Below are positions 1 to 9,120 of a stretch of 64,000 bases of DNA, piece after piece (within the stretch, counting starts at the first letter, position 1; each line of letters starts with the position of its first letter). The DNA is from an uncultured Bacteroidota bacterium (GTDB lineage Bacteria; Bacteroidota; Bacteroidia; Flavobacteriales; Flavobacteriaceae). The stretch spans positions 52,947 to 116,946 of the forward strand of contig CACOXF010000002.1 of the NCBI GenBank assembly GCA_902631125.1, read 5' to 3'. Below the pieces are notes generated by a model. The model did not search any database. It was not told the origin of the DNA and saw only the letters and a program-made list of their open reading frames with translations. Made by a program: the position numbers and the translations under genes.

Positions 1-140
1 TTCCCGGCATAAGCATGTAAATCGGTACCACAAATTCCAACCATATTAATTTTTAATAAGGCTTCATTTTCTTTTCTAACTGGCGCTTCTTTCTCTTTTA
101 ACAGAAACTCTCCAGGTTTTTCACAAACTATATATTTCAT
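1..140 (-). CDS. Zn-dependent alcohol dehydrogenase (MDR family), N-terminal part only
   Basis: The reverse strand from the ATG at 140 encodes about 46 residues, MKYIVCEKPGEF... through GICGTDLHAY, and runs off the left edge. GICGTDxHAY is the N-terminal catalytic-zinc Cys motif of medium-chain zinc alcohol dehydrogenases such as sorbitol and threonine dehydrogenases. It lies 23 bp downstream of a GH29 fucosidase gene on the same strand, so it is probably co-transcribed with it. In a fucose locus an L-fucose (or related sugar acid) dehydrogenase role is an inference from context; the substrate cannot be read from this fragment. Confidence 0.8.
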   Translation of the reverse strand, partial: MKYIVCEKPGEFLLKEKEAPVRKENEALLKINMVGICGTDLHAYAG

Positions 141-163
141 TGCTAAAAATTGCTGTGTATTTT

Positions 164-1741
164 TTAATATTCAAGTCTGCCGTCTATTTCAATTCTAAAC
201 GCATTGGCAATATCGTTAATTCCTTGTTTTGGAAATTCGATGGTCAATCCTTCTTCAGTTTGTTTCCAATGAACAACTTCATTTGTGGAAATCAGTGAAA
301 TTTTTGAAATACCACCTGTAGCTATTTTTTCATCCTTGTTTAGACATTTAATGGTATAAGTTCCCGATTCAGGATTTCCTAAAACAATGGCAAACAACTT
401 GGTATTGTCTTTACTTCTTGTAAACCTAACATCAGTTGCTCCTAATTCTCTAAAAGTCCAACGATAGGATTTTTTACGTTCAACATATTTAAGCATTTCG
501 GCGGTGCCCTCTGATGAAACCTTCCATTTTCTAGTTCCATATATAGCTTCTCCATTTGTATTCAACCAAAAACCAATTCCCTTCATTATTTCAATTTCTT
601 GAGGGTCTATAGAACCATCGCCTCTTGGAGTTAAAGACATCAACATTATTCCACCTCTACTGACCATATCAATTAGACTTCGGATATGATAAGGCGCTTT
701 ATCTTTATAATTCTTATTATTCACATAGGACCACGGATAACTAATTGCCCTGTCAGATAGCCAATACCCTTCTGGTTTCTCTTCCATATCACGACAATTC
801 TCGTAGCAACGCAAGCCAAAACCTAGAGGGAAATTCCAAACTTTACTGCTTGGCAATTTGTTACAAACCACTACCTCATCACCATCTATTCCTTTTAAAT
901 TGTAATAGTCTTGAAATATATTTACTATGGTATCCTGTGGAACTTCATCCTTTTTTATAGAGTTAGACAAACCATCAAACCAAAGTACATCTGGGCGATA
1001 TTTGTTAATTACCTCACGAACTTTATTAGCCCATTCAGCAGCAAAATTTTCTTTTGATTCAGTTTGAGGATTACGATAAATCCAATCATTTTTTTCATCA
1101 TAAATATCCCAAATTTTGCGCTCTTCTGCTGTATGATCTTTACTAAACATATAACCATAACTTCTTGCCATATGGAATGTTGCCAATAACTTCATATCTG
1201 TTTTTCTAACCTCTTTAGCAATTTCTCCATAAATATCTCTTTTTGGGCCCGCATCCATTGAATCCCATTTGGTGTATTTAGAGTCCCATAAACAAAAACC
1301 ATCATGATGCGCTAGACAAATTCCACCAAATTTAGCACCTCCATTTTTCATAATTGACACCCATTCTTGTGCATCAAACTTTGGGGCATTAAAAATTGGT
1401 AAAAAATCTTTGTATCCAAAATCTTCAATTGGACCATACTTTTTTTCATGATACTTTTTTACTCCCTTTCTATCCACTGCATTAGGGGAATACAACTCCT
1501 TTACATAATCTGGTCCACCATGTGCTGGTACAGAATAGATTCCCCAATGCGTGTACATTCCAAATTTGGCATCAATTATCCATTCAGGAATTGACTCTTT
1601 AATCAATTCATTCCATAGTGGTGATTTTGGTATATTCCAGTCTTTGCCATTTGTTTTTTCAATTTCTTGAGCTACTACAGAAGAATCTTTGAGCGCAAGG
1701 AATGCTAGAAATACAACAGAACTAAGGGTTCTAATACTCAC
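164..1741 (-). CDS. GH29 alpha-L-fucosidase
   Basis: Secreted exo-alpha-L-fucosidase of 525 residues. The N-terminus has a hydrophobic signal segment ending near VVAQE. GH29 hallmarks are KFGMYTHWGIYS (about 59-70), HHDGFCLWDSK (about 145-155) and LWFDG with the presumed nucleophile Asp256. The start codon is GTG at 1741; no ATG lies between it and the catalytic domain, and the signal peptide needs this start. It is divergently transcribed from the next GH29 gene, and the shared 170-bp gap carries candidate operators for both. It would release terminal fucose in the periplasm or at the surface. Family assignment is firm; linkage specificity cannot be stated. Confidence 0.93.
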   Translation of the reverse strand: MSIRTLSSVVFLAFLALKDSSVVAQEIEKTNGKDWNIPKSPLWNELIKESIPEWIIDAKFGMYTHWGIYSVPAHGGPDYVKELYSPNAVDRKGVKKYHEKKYGPIEDFGYKDFLPIFNAPKFDAQEWVSIMKNGGAKFGGICLAHHDGFCLWDSKYTKWDSMDAGPKRDIYGEIAKEVRKTDMKLLATFHMARSYGYMFSKDHTAEERKIWDIYDEKNDWIYRNPQTESKENFAAEWANKVREVINKYRPDVLWFDGLSNSIKKDEVPQDTIVNIFQDYYNLKGIDGDEVVVCNKLPSSKVWNFPLGFGLRCYENCRDMEEKPEGYWLSDRAISYPWSYVNNKNYKDKAPYHIRSLIDMVSRGGIMLMSLTPRGDGSIDPQEIEIMKGIGFWLNTNGEAIYGTRKWKVSSEGTAEMLKYVERKKSYRWTFRELGATDVRFTRSKDNTKLFAIVLGNPESGTYTIKCLNKDEKIATGGISKISLISTNEVVHWKQTEEGLTIEFPKQGINDIANAFRIEIDGRLEY

Positions 1742-1791
1742 TTGATTTAGTTTAAATTACATATTTAAATTTTCAATAATTTTCAAAATTT

Positions 1792-1833
1792 AATTATCTC
1801 AATTGAAACAATTACTAACATAAATTCTGCAAT
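1792..1833 (-). promoter_or_regulatory. Candidate regulator site, 21-bp-period repeat, facing the GTG-start GH29
   Basis: On the minus strand two adjacent 21-bp units (1833-1813 and 1812-1792) both begin ATTG (ATTGCAG and ATTGTTT). The first contains the core TTTATGTTA that recurs at other promoters of this locus. The unit ends about 50 bp before the GH29 start at 1741. AraC-family proteins typically bind direct half-sites about 21 bp apart, so this is a candidate site for the AraC-type domain of the hybrid sensor at 25826-30103. The second half-site is weak. Confidence 0.45.
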
Positions 1834-1843
1834 ATTTTTTTAA

Positions 1844-1885
1844 CTTGTATTATTTGTGTTATTCATTGTAAATTATAACCTTGTG
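1844..1885 (+). promoter_or_regulatory. Candidate regulator site and promoter for the GH29 / beta-helix / GH29 / GH117 operon
   Basis: On the plus strand TTGTA occurs at 1845 and again at 1866, exactly 21 bp apart, and the first unit carries the core TTTGTGTTA. TAACCTTG at 1876-1883 resembles the Bacteroidota -7 element TAnnTTTG with one mismatch and overlaps the second half-site, a geometry expected for an activator. The ATG at 1912 follows 26 bp later. This site and the oppositely oriented one at 1792-1833 sit side by side in a divergent promoter region. Confidence 0.5.
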
Positions 1886-1911
1886 TTAAGAAATTATGAT
1901 ATTTAATTTTG

Positions 1912-3525
1912 ATGAAATCTAAAAGAACTTTAAAAATGTCTACATATAAATATAATCTTTTATTGACAATCGTTTTTACAACATCGATTTTCAGTCAGCA
2001 AACTTATCAACCAAATTGGGAATCTATAGATAAAAGAAAAAATCCGCAATGGTTTAGCAATGCCAAATTTGGAATATTTATTCACTGGGGATTATACTCT
2101 GTCCCTGGTTACACTAATAAAGGTACCTATGCCGAGTGGTATTGGAATGCTTTAAATGAAGACCCTACTACAGCTAAAAAAAGTCGGAGAGAAAGACATT
2201 TTGCGATAACAAAATTCCACAATGAAAATTATGGGAGTGATTATCATTATTCAAATTTCAAAGATGGGTTTAAGGCAGAATTATTCAACCCAGACGAATG
2301 GGCAAATATTTTTAAACGCTCAGGTGCAAAATATGTAGTATTGACTTCAAAGCATCATGATGGGTATTGTTTATTTCCAAGCACTGAGGCCAGTGAAAGC
2401 TATGAAATGGCTTGGAATTCAGTTGAATCTGGACCAAAAAGAGATTTGGTTGGCGACTTAACATCTGCAGTAAAAAATGTGGGGTTAAAAATGGGGCTGT
2501 ATTACTCTATTTGGGATTGGTACAACCCTTATTGGCCCAAAGAACAGCAGGCGATTTTGAGTAAAGGCAGCATGGCTGTTAACTTTAAAGACGGTATTGC
2601 AAAAAAGAATAAATTTTCTGATGAAGAAATTTTTGCTGCTCAAAAGGGTTTAGATAAATATATCGATAAGGTAATGCTACCTCAGTTAAAGCAACTTGTT
2701 ACCAATTATGAACCAGCATTGTTATTTTCAGATGGAGATTGGTGGATGGATTACAAAAAATGGAGGACTCTACCATTTTTATCTTGGGCATTGAATAATG
2801 CAGCCAACAAAGATGAGTTGGTTTTTAATGACAGATGGGGAAAAGTTAGAGGTAAACATGGGGGGTATTACACCACGGAATACGGCTCTGGTTTTGCTGA
2901 TGGCACTATTCCTTGGGAAGAAAACAGAGGAATCGGTATGTCTTTTGGCATTAATCGTATTGAAAATATTGATGATTATCGAACAGATAAAGAACTTATA
3001 TTTATGTTGATCGATATCGTGAGTAGAGGTGGTAATTTGTTGTTAAACATTGGCCCAAATGCCGATGGAACTATTCCGGTAATTATGCAACAACGATTAA
3101 TTGAAATTGGCAACTGGCTTTCTGTTTATGGCGAAGGAATTTATGATACTAAACAATGGATAAAGGATGCACAATGGAGTTCAGGAATGATCCCATCTTT
3201 TACCAAAAATGATTTTCATGCTGGGTTTCCAATATATGAAATGACAATTAATCCAAAGATGGGAAATGCTGTAAAAGAATTTTGGTTTACAAAAAAACAA
3301 AACAATTTGTATGTTTTTGCTCCCGAATGGCCTAAGAATATAAATATTTTAATTAAAGATGTTAAAACGACAAATAAGACAGAAGTAAAACTAATGGGTT
3401 GTGAAAAATCATTACCATACAAAGAAACAAGTTACGGCATTGTAATAGATATTTCATCAATTACCATTAATGATTTAAAATCGCAATATGTGTTTGGGTT
3501 TAAAGTATCAAATGTTGAAGAATAA
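1912..3525 (+). CDS. GH29 alpha-L-fucosidase
   Basis: Secreted alpha-L-fucosidase, 537 residues from the ATG at 1912; a second in-frame ATG at 1936 would give a shorter and equally good signal peptide (MSTYKYNLLLTIVFTTSIFSQ). GH29 motifs are AKFGIFIHWGLYSVPG, TSKHHDGYCLF and LLFSDGDWW, in which the Asp (about residue 274) aligns with the catalytic nucleophile even though the usual LWFDG reads LFSDG. The gene leads a tight plus-strand operon: the beta-helix gene follows 18 bp later, then another GH29 and a GH117. Compared with the other GH29 proteins here it has an insert after WYWNAL (about residues 80-120), which may alter the active-site rim. Confidence 0.93.
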   Translation: MKSKRTLKMSTYKYNLLLTIVFTTSIFSQQTYQPNWESIDKRKNPQWFSNAKFGIFIHWGLYSVPGYTNKGTYAEWYWNALNEDPTTAKKSRRERHFAITKFHNENYGSDYHYSNFKDGFKAELFNPDEWANIFKRSGAKYVVLTSKHHDGYCLFPSTEASESYEMAWNSVESGPKRDLVGDLTSAVKNVGLKMGLYYSIWDWYNPYWPKEQQAILSKGSMAVNFKDGIAKKNKFSDEEIFAAQKGLDKYIDKVMLPQLKQLVTNYEPALLFSDGDWWMDYKKWRTLPFLSWALNNAANKDELVFNDRWGKVRGKHGGYYTTEYGSGFADGTIPWEENRGIGMSFGINRIENIDDYRTDKELIFMLIDIVSRGGNLLLNIGPNADGTIPVIMQQRLIEIGNWLSVYGEGIYDTKQWIKDAQWSSGMIPSFTKNDFHAGFPIYEMTINPKMGNAVKEFWFTKKQNNLYVFAPEWPKNINILIKDVKTTNKTEVKLMGCEKSLPYKETSYGIVIDISSITINDLKSQYVFGFKVSNVEE

Positions 3526-3543
3526 CTCCTCTTCTAAAAAAAG

Positions 3544-6031
3544 ATGAAAACTCAACCTTTTATCAAGCTATTTTTTTTAGTTGGATTATTATTAATTTAT
3601 TCAAAACTCAGTGCTCAAAAAAAATATTATGTTTCAAGTAAGTCCAATGGGAAGCACCAATATGCTACTATCCATCAAGCTCTAAGCGCTGTTGACAAAC
3701 AGATAAAGAGGAGCGGATACCCTAAACAAGGAATTGAGGTTATAATTAAAGATGGAAATTATAAAATTGACAAACCCATCAGGATAACAAAATATTTAAG
3801 TGGTACAAAAAAAAATCCTTTGGTTATCAAAGCTGAAAACCCAAATAATGCTCGATTTTTTGGGGGACATATTTTAGATTTAAATGAATTTAAAAACTTT
3901 AATCCCAACAAGGCGCCTTTTCAGTTGGTTGATGAAAAAGCTGCTAGTAAAATCAAAGTATTAGACTTAAAAAAGACTTCGATCAAAAAATCGGATTTAG
4001 GAGACTTTGTAAAACACGGGTATGGTTTTGATAAAAACCCATATTACACAACTCCCGCGATGCTTTGGGTAGGTCATCAAAGAATGCATTTGTCACGATG
4101 GCCAAATAATGACGAAGATAATGAGTATTATGACAACATCAATCAATTTAATGGCAGGTTTAAAGATGTATTTATAAAAGGAGCTGTTTCTTTAACAAAT
4201 GTTATTGAAAAAGGGCAAAAAAAACAAAATAAGTGGTATTCAAATAAAGAGTTCTTAGAAAATGGTGGCGGAACATTTGAAGTAGCTTTTGACCGTGGTA
4301 GTCAATGGAACTTTTACAAAAAAAACGATGAAAAGATTTGGTTAGACGGTGTCTTATCAGCTTCATGGGAATGGGAATACACAAAAATTAAAACTATTGA
4401 AAATAGAAGAATCAAATTGGCTTCAGGTTCAAACAGGGGATTAGGTTTTTTTAGAAAAGTAACTCATTTTCATTTTGAAAATATTCCAGAAGAATTGGAC
4501 ACTGAGGGAGAGTATTTCATAGACAGAGAACACATGCTGCTGTACTTCTACGCTCCTTCTGATGTGAAAGAAAAAACAATTACTTTATCTACTCTAGAAC
4601 AAAACATGTTTCATGTTGTAGGAGCTTCTAACATTAAGATTGAAGGTCTTATTTTAGAGTTTGGCAGAGGAAACGCAATTTTCATTAATTGCCCTAAATT
4701 GGATGGGGAAATAAGCATCAAAAGCGATAACATTCTTGTAGAAAATTGTATCATTAGAAACTTTAATCAATGGGGAGTTATTATTCAAAATGCACAAAAC
4801 TCAACTGTAAACAACTGCCATATTTATAGTATGGGGGCTGGGGGGTGTTAAACTTGGAAATGAAACAAGGAGCTTTAATCTAATAAATGAAAACAATTTG
4901 GTTAGCAATTGTGAAATATATGATATTGCCTTTGATCAAAAATCCCAAGTGCCAGCAATCACTCTTTCAGGAAACGGAAACTCAGCTAGAAATAACGAAA
5001 TCTACAACACGCCACATTTTGCTGTTAAAATGAAATATGCCAATAATTGTATAACAGAAAAGAATTATATCCACGATTTACCAAAATACCATCGTTTTGA
5101 TGGTGGTGCTGTTTACCTGGCTACTGGAAATCAGTTTTTCAATAGAGGAAATAAAATAGCGCATAATTACTTCGAAAATATTTCCACAAACGGAGCTTAT
5201 CTAGACAATTATACTATGGGAAACTATGTGTATGGAAATGTGTTTTATAACGTTGGAAATGGCACAAAAGGATCAAAAAATGCAGCAGTTTACATTCACG
5301 GAGGTGGACAAAATGTGGTAAGCAACAATATTGCAATCAACTGTCCATTTGCTTACAAAACAGGATCGCATATTATCAAAGCATTTAACACTACAAATTA
5401 CTTAAACTCTTGGTACAACGATGCTAAAAATCACTTTAAAAAAAGTGATAAGTTATTTACAGATTTTACACATCAATATCCAGAGATAAAAGAAGTAATC
5501 AATAAATTACATGATTCTCCAAAAATTATTTTGGATCATGTTTCTAATCAATCTCTAAAGAAAATTTCTTCGAAACAAAATAGAAAGTCGCAATTGGACA
5601 TGTATGATTTAAAAGGAGCCAATTCTTTTTTCTTGAATGATACAGATAACCTTGAATGGATCAATTGGTTTATGATTAGATATCAATCATCAACTTTTAA
5701 AAATAATATTTACACCTTCACTTCTGATGAATTTCTCCCTGATTTTCATGGAAATGACAAGGGGACAAAGGGTGCCTTTAAACTTGGAAACGAAAGTGGC
5801 GTATTTTTAATGGCTCCATACAAGTTAAAAGTAAGTTCCAAAATCAAAAAGATTTCAAATCATCGTGTTGTTGACAACCATTATCTAAAAGATTTTCCAT
5901 TGAATATCAGAGGGATTTCTCAATCATATGGATTGGAGTTAAATTCTATTTTGAGCTTCCCTGACATTCCTAGTTTCAAAGATATCAACCTAAAAGAAAT
6001 CGGAATCAATAAATCTATTAACAAAGATTAA
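3544..6031 (+). pseudogene. Secreted parallel beta-helix enzyme, broken by a one-base frameshift
   Basis: Two reading frames, 3544-4851 and the one continuing to 6031, are halves of one gene. The first ends ...YSMGAGGC-stop just after a run of six G (4840-4845). Removing one G lets it continue VKLGNETRSFNL into the second half, restoring a GAGGVxLG segment and about 828 residues. The product has a signal peptide (to about residue 24, KLSAQKK), an N-terminal KYYVSSKSNGK...YATIHQAL entry strand, and many short NxxIxN-type rungs typical of right-handed parallel beta-helix polysaccharide hydrolases or lyases. It lies between two GH29 genes in one operon (18 bp and 1 bp gaps). It may be a true pseudogene, a sequencing error in a homopolymer, or a slippage site. 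Exact CAZy family not recognised. Confidence 0.85.
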
Positions 6032-6032
6032 T

Positions 6033-7823
6033 ATGGGCTTGATTACTAAAACCAAACGGATCAATATTCTTATTGTTTTAATGGGTTTTGTTTTTACTAG
6101 TTTTTCTCAAAACTTAGATGTAAAAAATAATTCTGAAAAACATAGCTTTAATAAAATGAAGTGGTTTCAGCAAGCAAGATTTGGTATGTTTATTCATTAT
6201 GGATTGTATTCTGGATTGGAGGGATATTGGAAAAATAAACCTGTAAACGGGATTGGAGAGTGGATTTTAAAACATGCGGAAATCCCTGTTAAAGAGTACC
6301 AACAATTGGCACAAAACTTCAATCCAGTTCAATTAAAACCAGAGGCCTGGGTGAAATTGGCCAAGGAAACAGGAATGAAATATATCGTCTTAACCACCAA
6401 ACATCATGATGGATTTGCACTGTTTGACTCAGAGCACTATTTTAATGTAGTAGATTCCACTCCTTATGAAAAGGATATAGTTGAGCAATTTGTAAAAGCT
6501 TGTAATAAACACGGATTAAAACTAGGATTCTATTACTCTCAAAATCAAGATTGGACATATCCCGGAGCACAAGGAAACAACTGGGATTCAGAGTATTCCT
6601 ACTCCAAAGAAGGATTTGAGTATTACATGAAATCAAAAGCAATTCCACAGATTAAAGAATTGCTAACAAAATATGGTGAAATTGATATGATTTGGTTTGA
6701 TACGCCTTATAAAATGACCAAAGAAGAGAGCCAAGCTTTTTTGAACGTTTCAAAACAATTGCAACCACAAATTATTGTGAGTGGCAGAATTGGAAATGAG
6801 TTGGGAGACTATGTTCAAATGGAAGATAACAGCTTGCCAAAAACCAGACAAGAATCAGCTTGGGAAGTGCCTGTAACTATGAATCATACTTGGGCATACA
6901 AACGAGATGACAATCATTGGAAAAGCACAAAATACCTCCTATGGCAACTCACTCATTCAGTTGCCATGAATGGAAATTATCTTCTAAATATTGGCCCAAA
7001 AGGGGATGGCTCTATACCGCAAGCAAGTTTGGATAGATTACAGCAAATCGGTAAATGGATGCAAGTGAATAAAAAAGCGATTGAAAAAGCAAGTCCTAGC
7101 CCTTTTAAACAAGCTTTTAGATGGGGAAGTATTACACAACAGCCTGGTAAATTGTATTTAAACATTTCCGATTGGCCAAAAGACAATAATCTGGCAATTC
7201 ATGGACTGAATACAAAAATAAAATGCGCTCAATTTTTGAGCGATGGAAAACAGATAAAAACTGAAAAAGAAGGGGACTACACCATTTTTCATTTGCCTAA
7301 AAACCCTACTGATCCTTATGTAAGTGTTCTAGAAGTTGAATTAGACGGTATTCTTTCCATTGAGGATGTTTTGGCTCAAAACTATGATGGAACAATTCAG
7401 TTAGAAACAGAGGCAGCAACAAATACCACAGGAGCAAAAATTAGATTCGGAGCCTTAACTATGTATCGCAAACCAAAAGGAACATTAACTTGGGATTTTA
7501 AAGTTAACAAAACTGGTAGATACAAATTAGAAATCATTACCACAGGAAGAAAAAAAATGGCGACCCCAACTGCATTTGCACTATTTGATGAAGGACACGA
7601 GGTTGAAGTAACTGTAAATCAAAACTCTTCTAATTATATAGTTGAAAAACACTGTGAAGAAAAGGCACCCAAAGATTTATATAATACTTTTAAAGTAACC
7701 TCTTTAGGTGAGTTCAACCTAACAAAAGGTATGAATTCCATTACATTGAAAGCTTTAAAAATTAATTTTAAAAACAAAGCTGGTTTTTCTTTAAGACAAA
7801 TACGCTTAATTCCCATTCCGTAA
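6033..7823 (+). CDS. GH29 alpha-L-fucosidase with C-terminal beta domain
   Basis: A 596-residue secreted alpha-L-fucosidase. The signal peptide ends near FTSFSQN. GH29 motifs: [37 protein letters not shown] and MIWFDT with presumed nucleophile Asp223. After the catalytic barrel and the usual C-terminal beta sandwich (about 365-440) there is an extra module of about 150 residues (about 445-596) that looks like the carbohydrate-binding or DUF5077-like tails found on Bacteroidota fucosidases. A very similar tail is present on the GH29 at 30182. The start lies 1 bp after the preceding stop, so translation is probably coupled. Confidence 0.93.
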   Translation: MGLITKTKRINILIVLMGFVFTSFSQNLDVKNNSEKHSFNKMKWFQQARFGMFIHYGLYSGLEGYWKNKPVNGIGEWILKHAEIPVKEYQQLAQNFNPVQLKPEAWVKLAKETGMKYIVLTTKHHDGFALFDSEHYFNVVDSTPYEKDIVEQFVKACNKHGLKLGFYYSQNQDWTYPGAQGNNWDSEYSYSKEGFEYYMKSKAIPQIKELLTKYGEIDMIWFDTPYKMTKEESQAFLNVSKQLQPQIIVSGRIGNELGDYVQMEDNSLPKTRQESAWEVPVTMNHTWAYKRDDNHWKSTKYLLWQLTHSVAMNGNYLLNIGPKGDGSIPQASLDRLQQIGKWMQVNKKAIEKASPSPFKQAFRWGSITQQPGKLYLNISDWPKDNNLAIHGLNTKIKCAQFLSDGKQIKTEKEGDYTIFHLPKNPTDPYVSVLEVELDGILSIEDVLAQNYDGTIQLETEAATNTTGAKIRFGALTMYRKPKGTLTWDFKVNKTGRYKLEIITTGRKKMATPTAFALFDEGHEVEVTVNQNSSNYIVEKHCEEKAPKDLYNTFKVTSLGEFNLTKGMNSITLKALKINFKNKAGFSLRQIRLIPIP

Positions 7824-7826
7824 ATT

Positions 7827-9113
7827 ATGAAGCAATTAATTATTTTCTCAATTTCAATCTGTTGTTTTTGTTTAAGTTGTAATAAAAATGTGGGGGGAAT
7901 CTCAACACAAAACATACTTCACAACAACTTAGACGGGTACTATGATGGTAAAAAACTAAGTGCGTCGATGGAACGATATTTAGAACGATGGGGACAAACA
8001 GAACCATCCCAAAATGAGTTCTATACAAGCTTTAGCTATTATCCCTTGAAAGGATTGGAATACGAGGAGGGTGTTTCTAGAAGAGATCCGAGTACTATAA
8101 TTAAGATAAAGGATACTTACTATGTATATTATACTAGGAGTTCAAAAACAGTTGCTCCAGTAGGCTATAAAAAAGCAACGAAAACAGTACCAGCAAATAC
8201 TTGGGACCTTTGTGATATCTATTACGCAACCTCTAAAGATGGCATCAACTGGGAGGAACAAGGTGTATCTGTTTCTAGAGGTCCTGAAGGTTCGTTTGAT
8301 GACAGAAGTGTTTTTACCCCAGATATATTGCAATATGAAGGCAAATACTACCTGTATTATCAGGCAATTTCATATCCCTATACAGAACGTTCCAAAAACG
8401 TAATAGGGATGAGTTGGTCTGAAAGTCCAGACGGCCCTTGGCATCGATTTGATACTCCTGTATTAAAACCTGGAAAACCAGGTAAGTTTGTTGAAAGTTC
8501 TACTAAAAGAGCTCATATTGAGTCTTATGGAGATTTTGATAGTCATAAAGTTCACGATCCAAATCTAATTGTTAGAAATAGTGAAATTTGGATGTATTAT
8601 AAAGCACATCCTATGGGGGTTGGAAGTGAACATCCAATGCCAAAAGGGGTTAGTTTAAAAAAACCGTATCCTAATTTTTCAATGGGACTTGCTATTGCTA
8701 AGAATCCAAAAGGACCTTTTATCAAGCATCCTATAAACCCTGTTTCTGCAAGCGGTCACGAAGCCTTAGTGTGGCCTTATAAAGATGGAGTTGCTACTAT
8801 GATTACTGCTAACGGCCCTGAGAAAAATACCATTCAATGGGCGGAGGATGGAATCAATTTTGAAGTTAAATCTCATATTATTCTTCCTCCTGATGCTGCA
8901 GGTTTATTTTGTGAAGACAAATACACAAATACGTCAAACGGACAAGGATTTACTTGGGGAATTTCACACATTACACAATCTAAATCAAAACCTTGGGCGT
9001 ATATGATTCGCTTTCAATGCGACTTAAGTCAAAAAATTGACGACTTAAAACATAAACGAGAAAACATTCGTTTTGATGAACACAGTAGATTAAATTCAAC
9101 TAGAAGAAGGTAA
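7827..9113 (+). CDS. GH117-like five-bladed beta-propeller glycosidase, lipoprotein
   Basis: A 428-residue lipoprotein (CCFCLSC, lipidated Cys18). The body matches the alpha-1,3-3,6-anhydro-L-galactosidase family GH117: SRRDPSTIIK with Asp87, YYVYYTR, RGPEGSFDDRSVFTPDIL, HDPNLIV with Asp244, and GHEALVWPY with His311/Glu312. These fit the catalytic Asp/Asp/Glu set and the His acid known for GH117. Characterised GH117 enzymes act on agar-type oligosaccharides, so its place in a fucose operon suggests either a different specificity or a mixed galactan/fucan substrate. Last gene of its operon; its stop is 7 bp from the stop of the convergent sulfatase gene. Confidence 0.78.
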   Translation: MKQLIIFSISICCFCLSCNKNVGGISTQNILHNNLDGYYDGKKLSASMERYLERWGQTEPSQNEFYTSFSYYPLKGLEYEEGVSRRDPSTIIKIKDTYYVYYTRSSKTVAPVGYKKATKTVPANTWDLCDIYYATSKDGINWEEQGVSVSRGPEGSFDDRSVFTPDILQYEGKYYLYYQAISYPYTERSKNVIGMSWSESPDGPWHRFDTPVLKPGKPGKFVESSTKRAHIESYGDFDSHKVHDPNLIVRNSEIWMYYKAHPMGVGSEHPMPKGVSLKKPYPNFSMGLAIAKNPKGPFIKHPINPVSASGHEALVWPYKDGVATMITANGPEKNTIQWAEDGINFEVKSHIILPPDAAGLFCEDKYTNTSNGQGFTWGISHITQSKSKPWAYMIRFQCDLSQKIDDLKHKRENIRFDEHSRLNSTRRR

Positions 9114-9120
9114 CCAAAAC

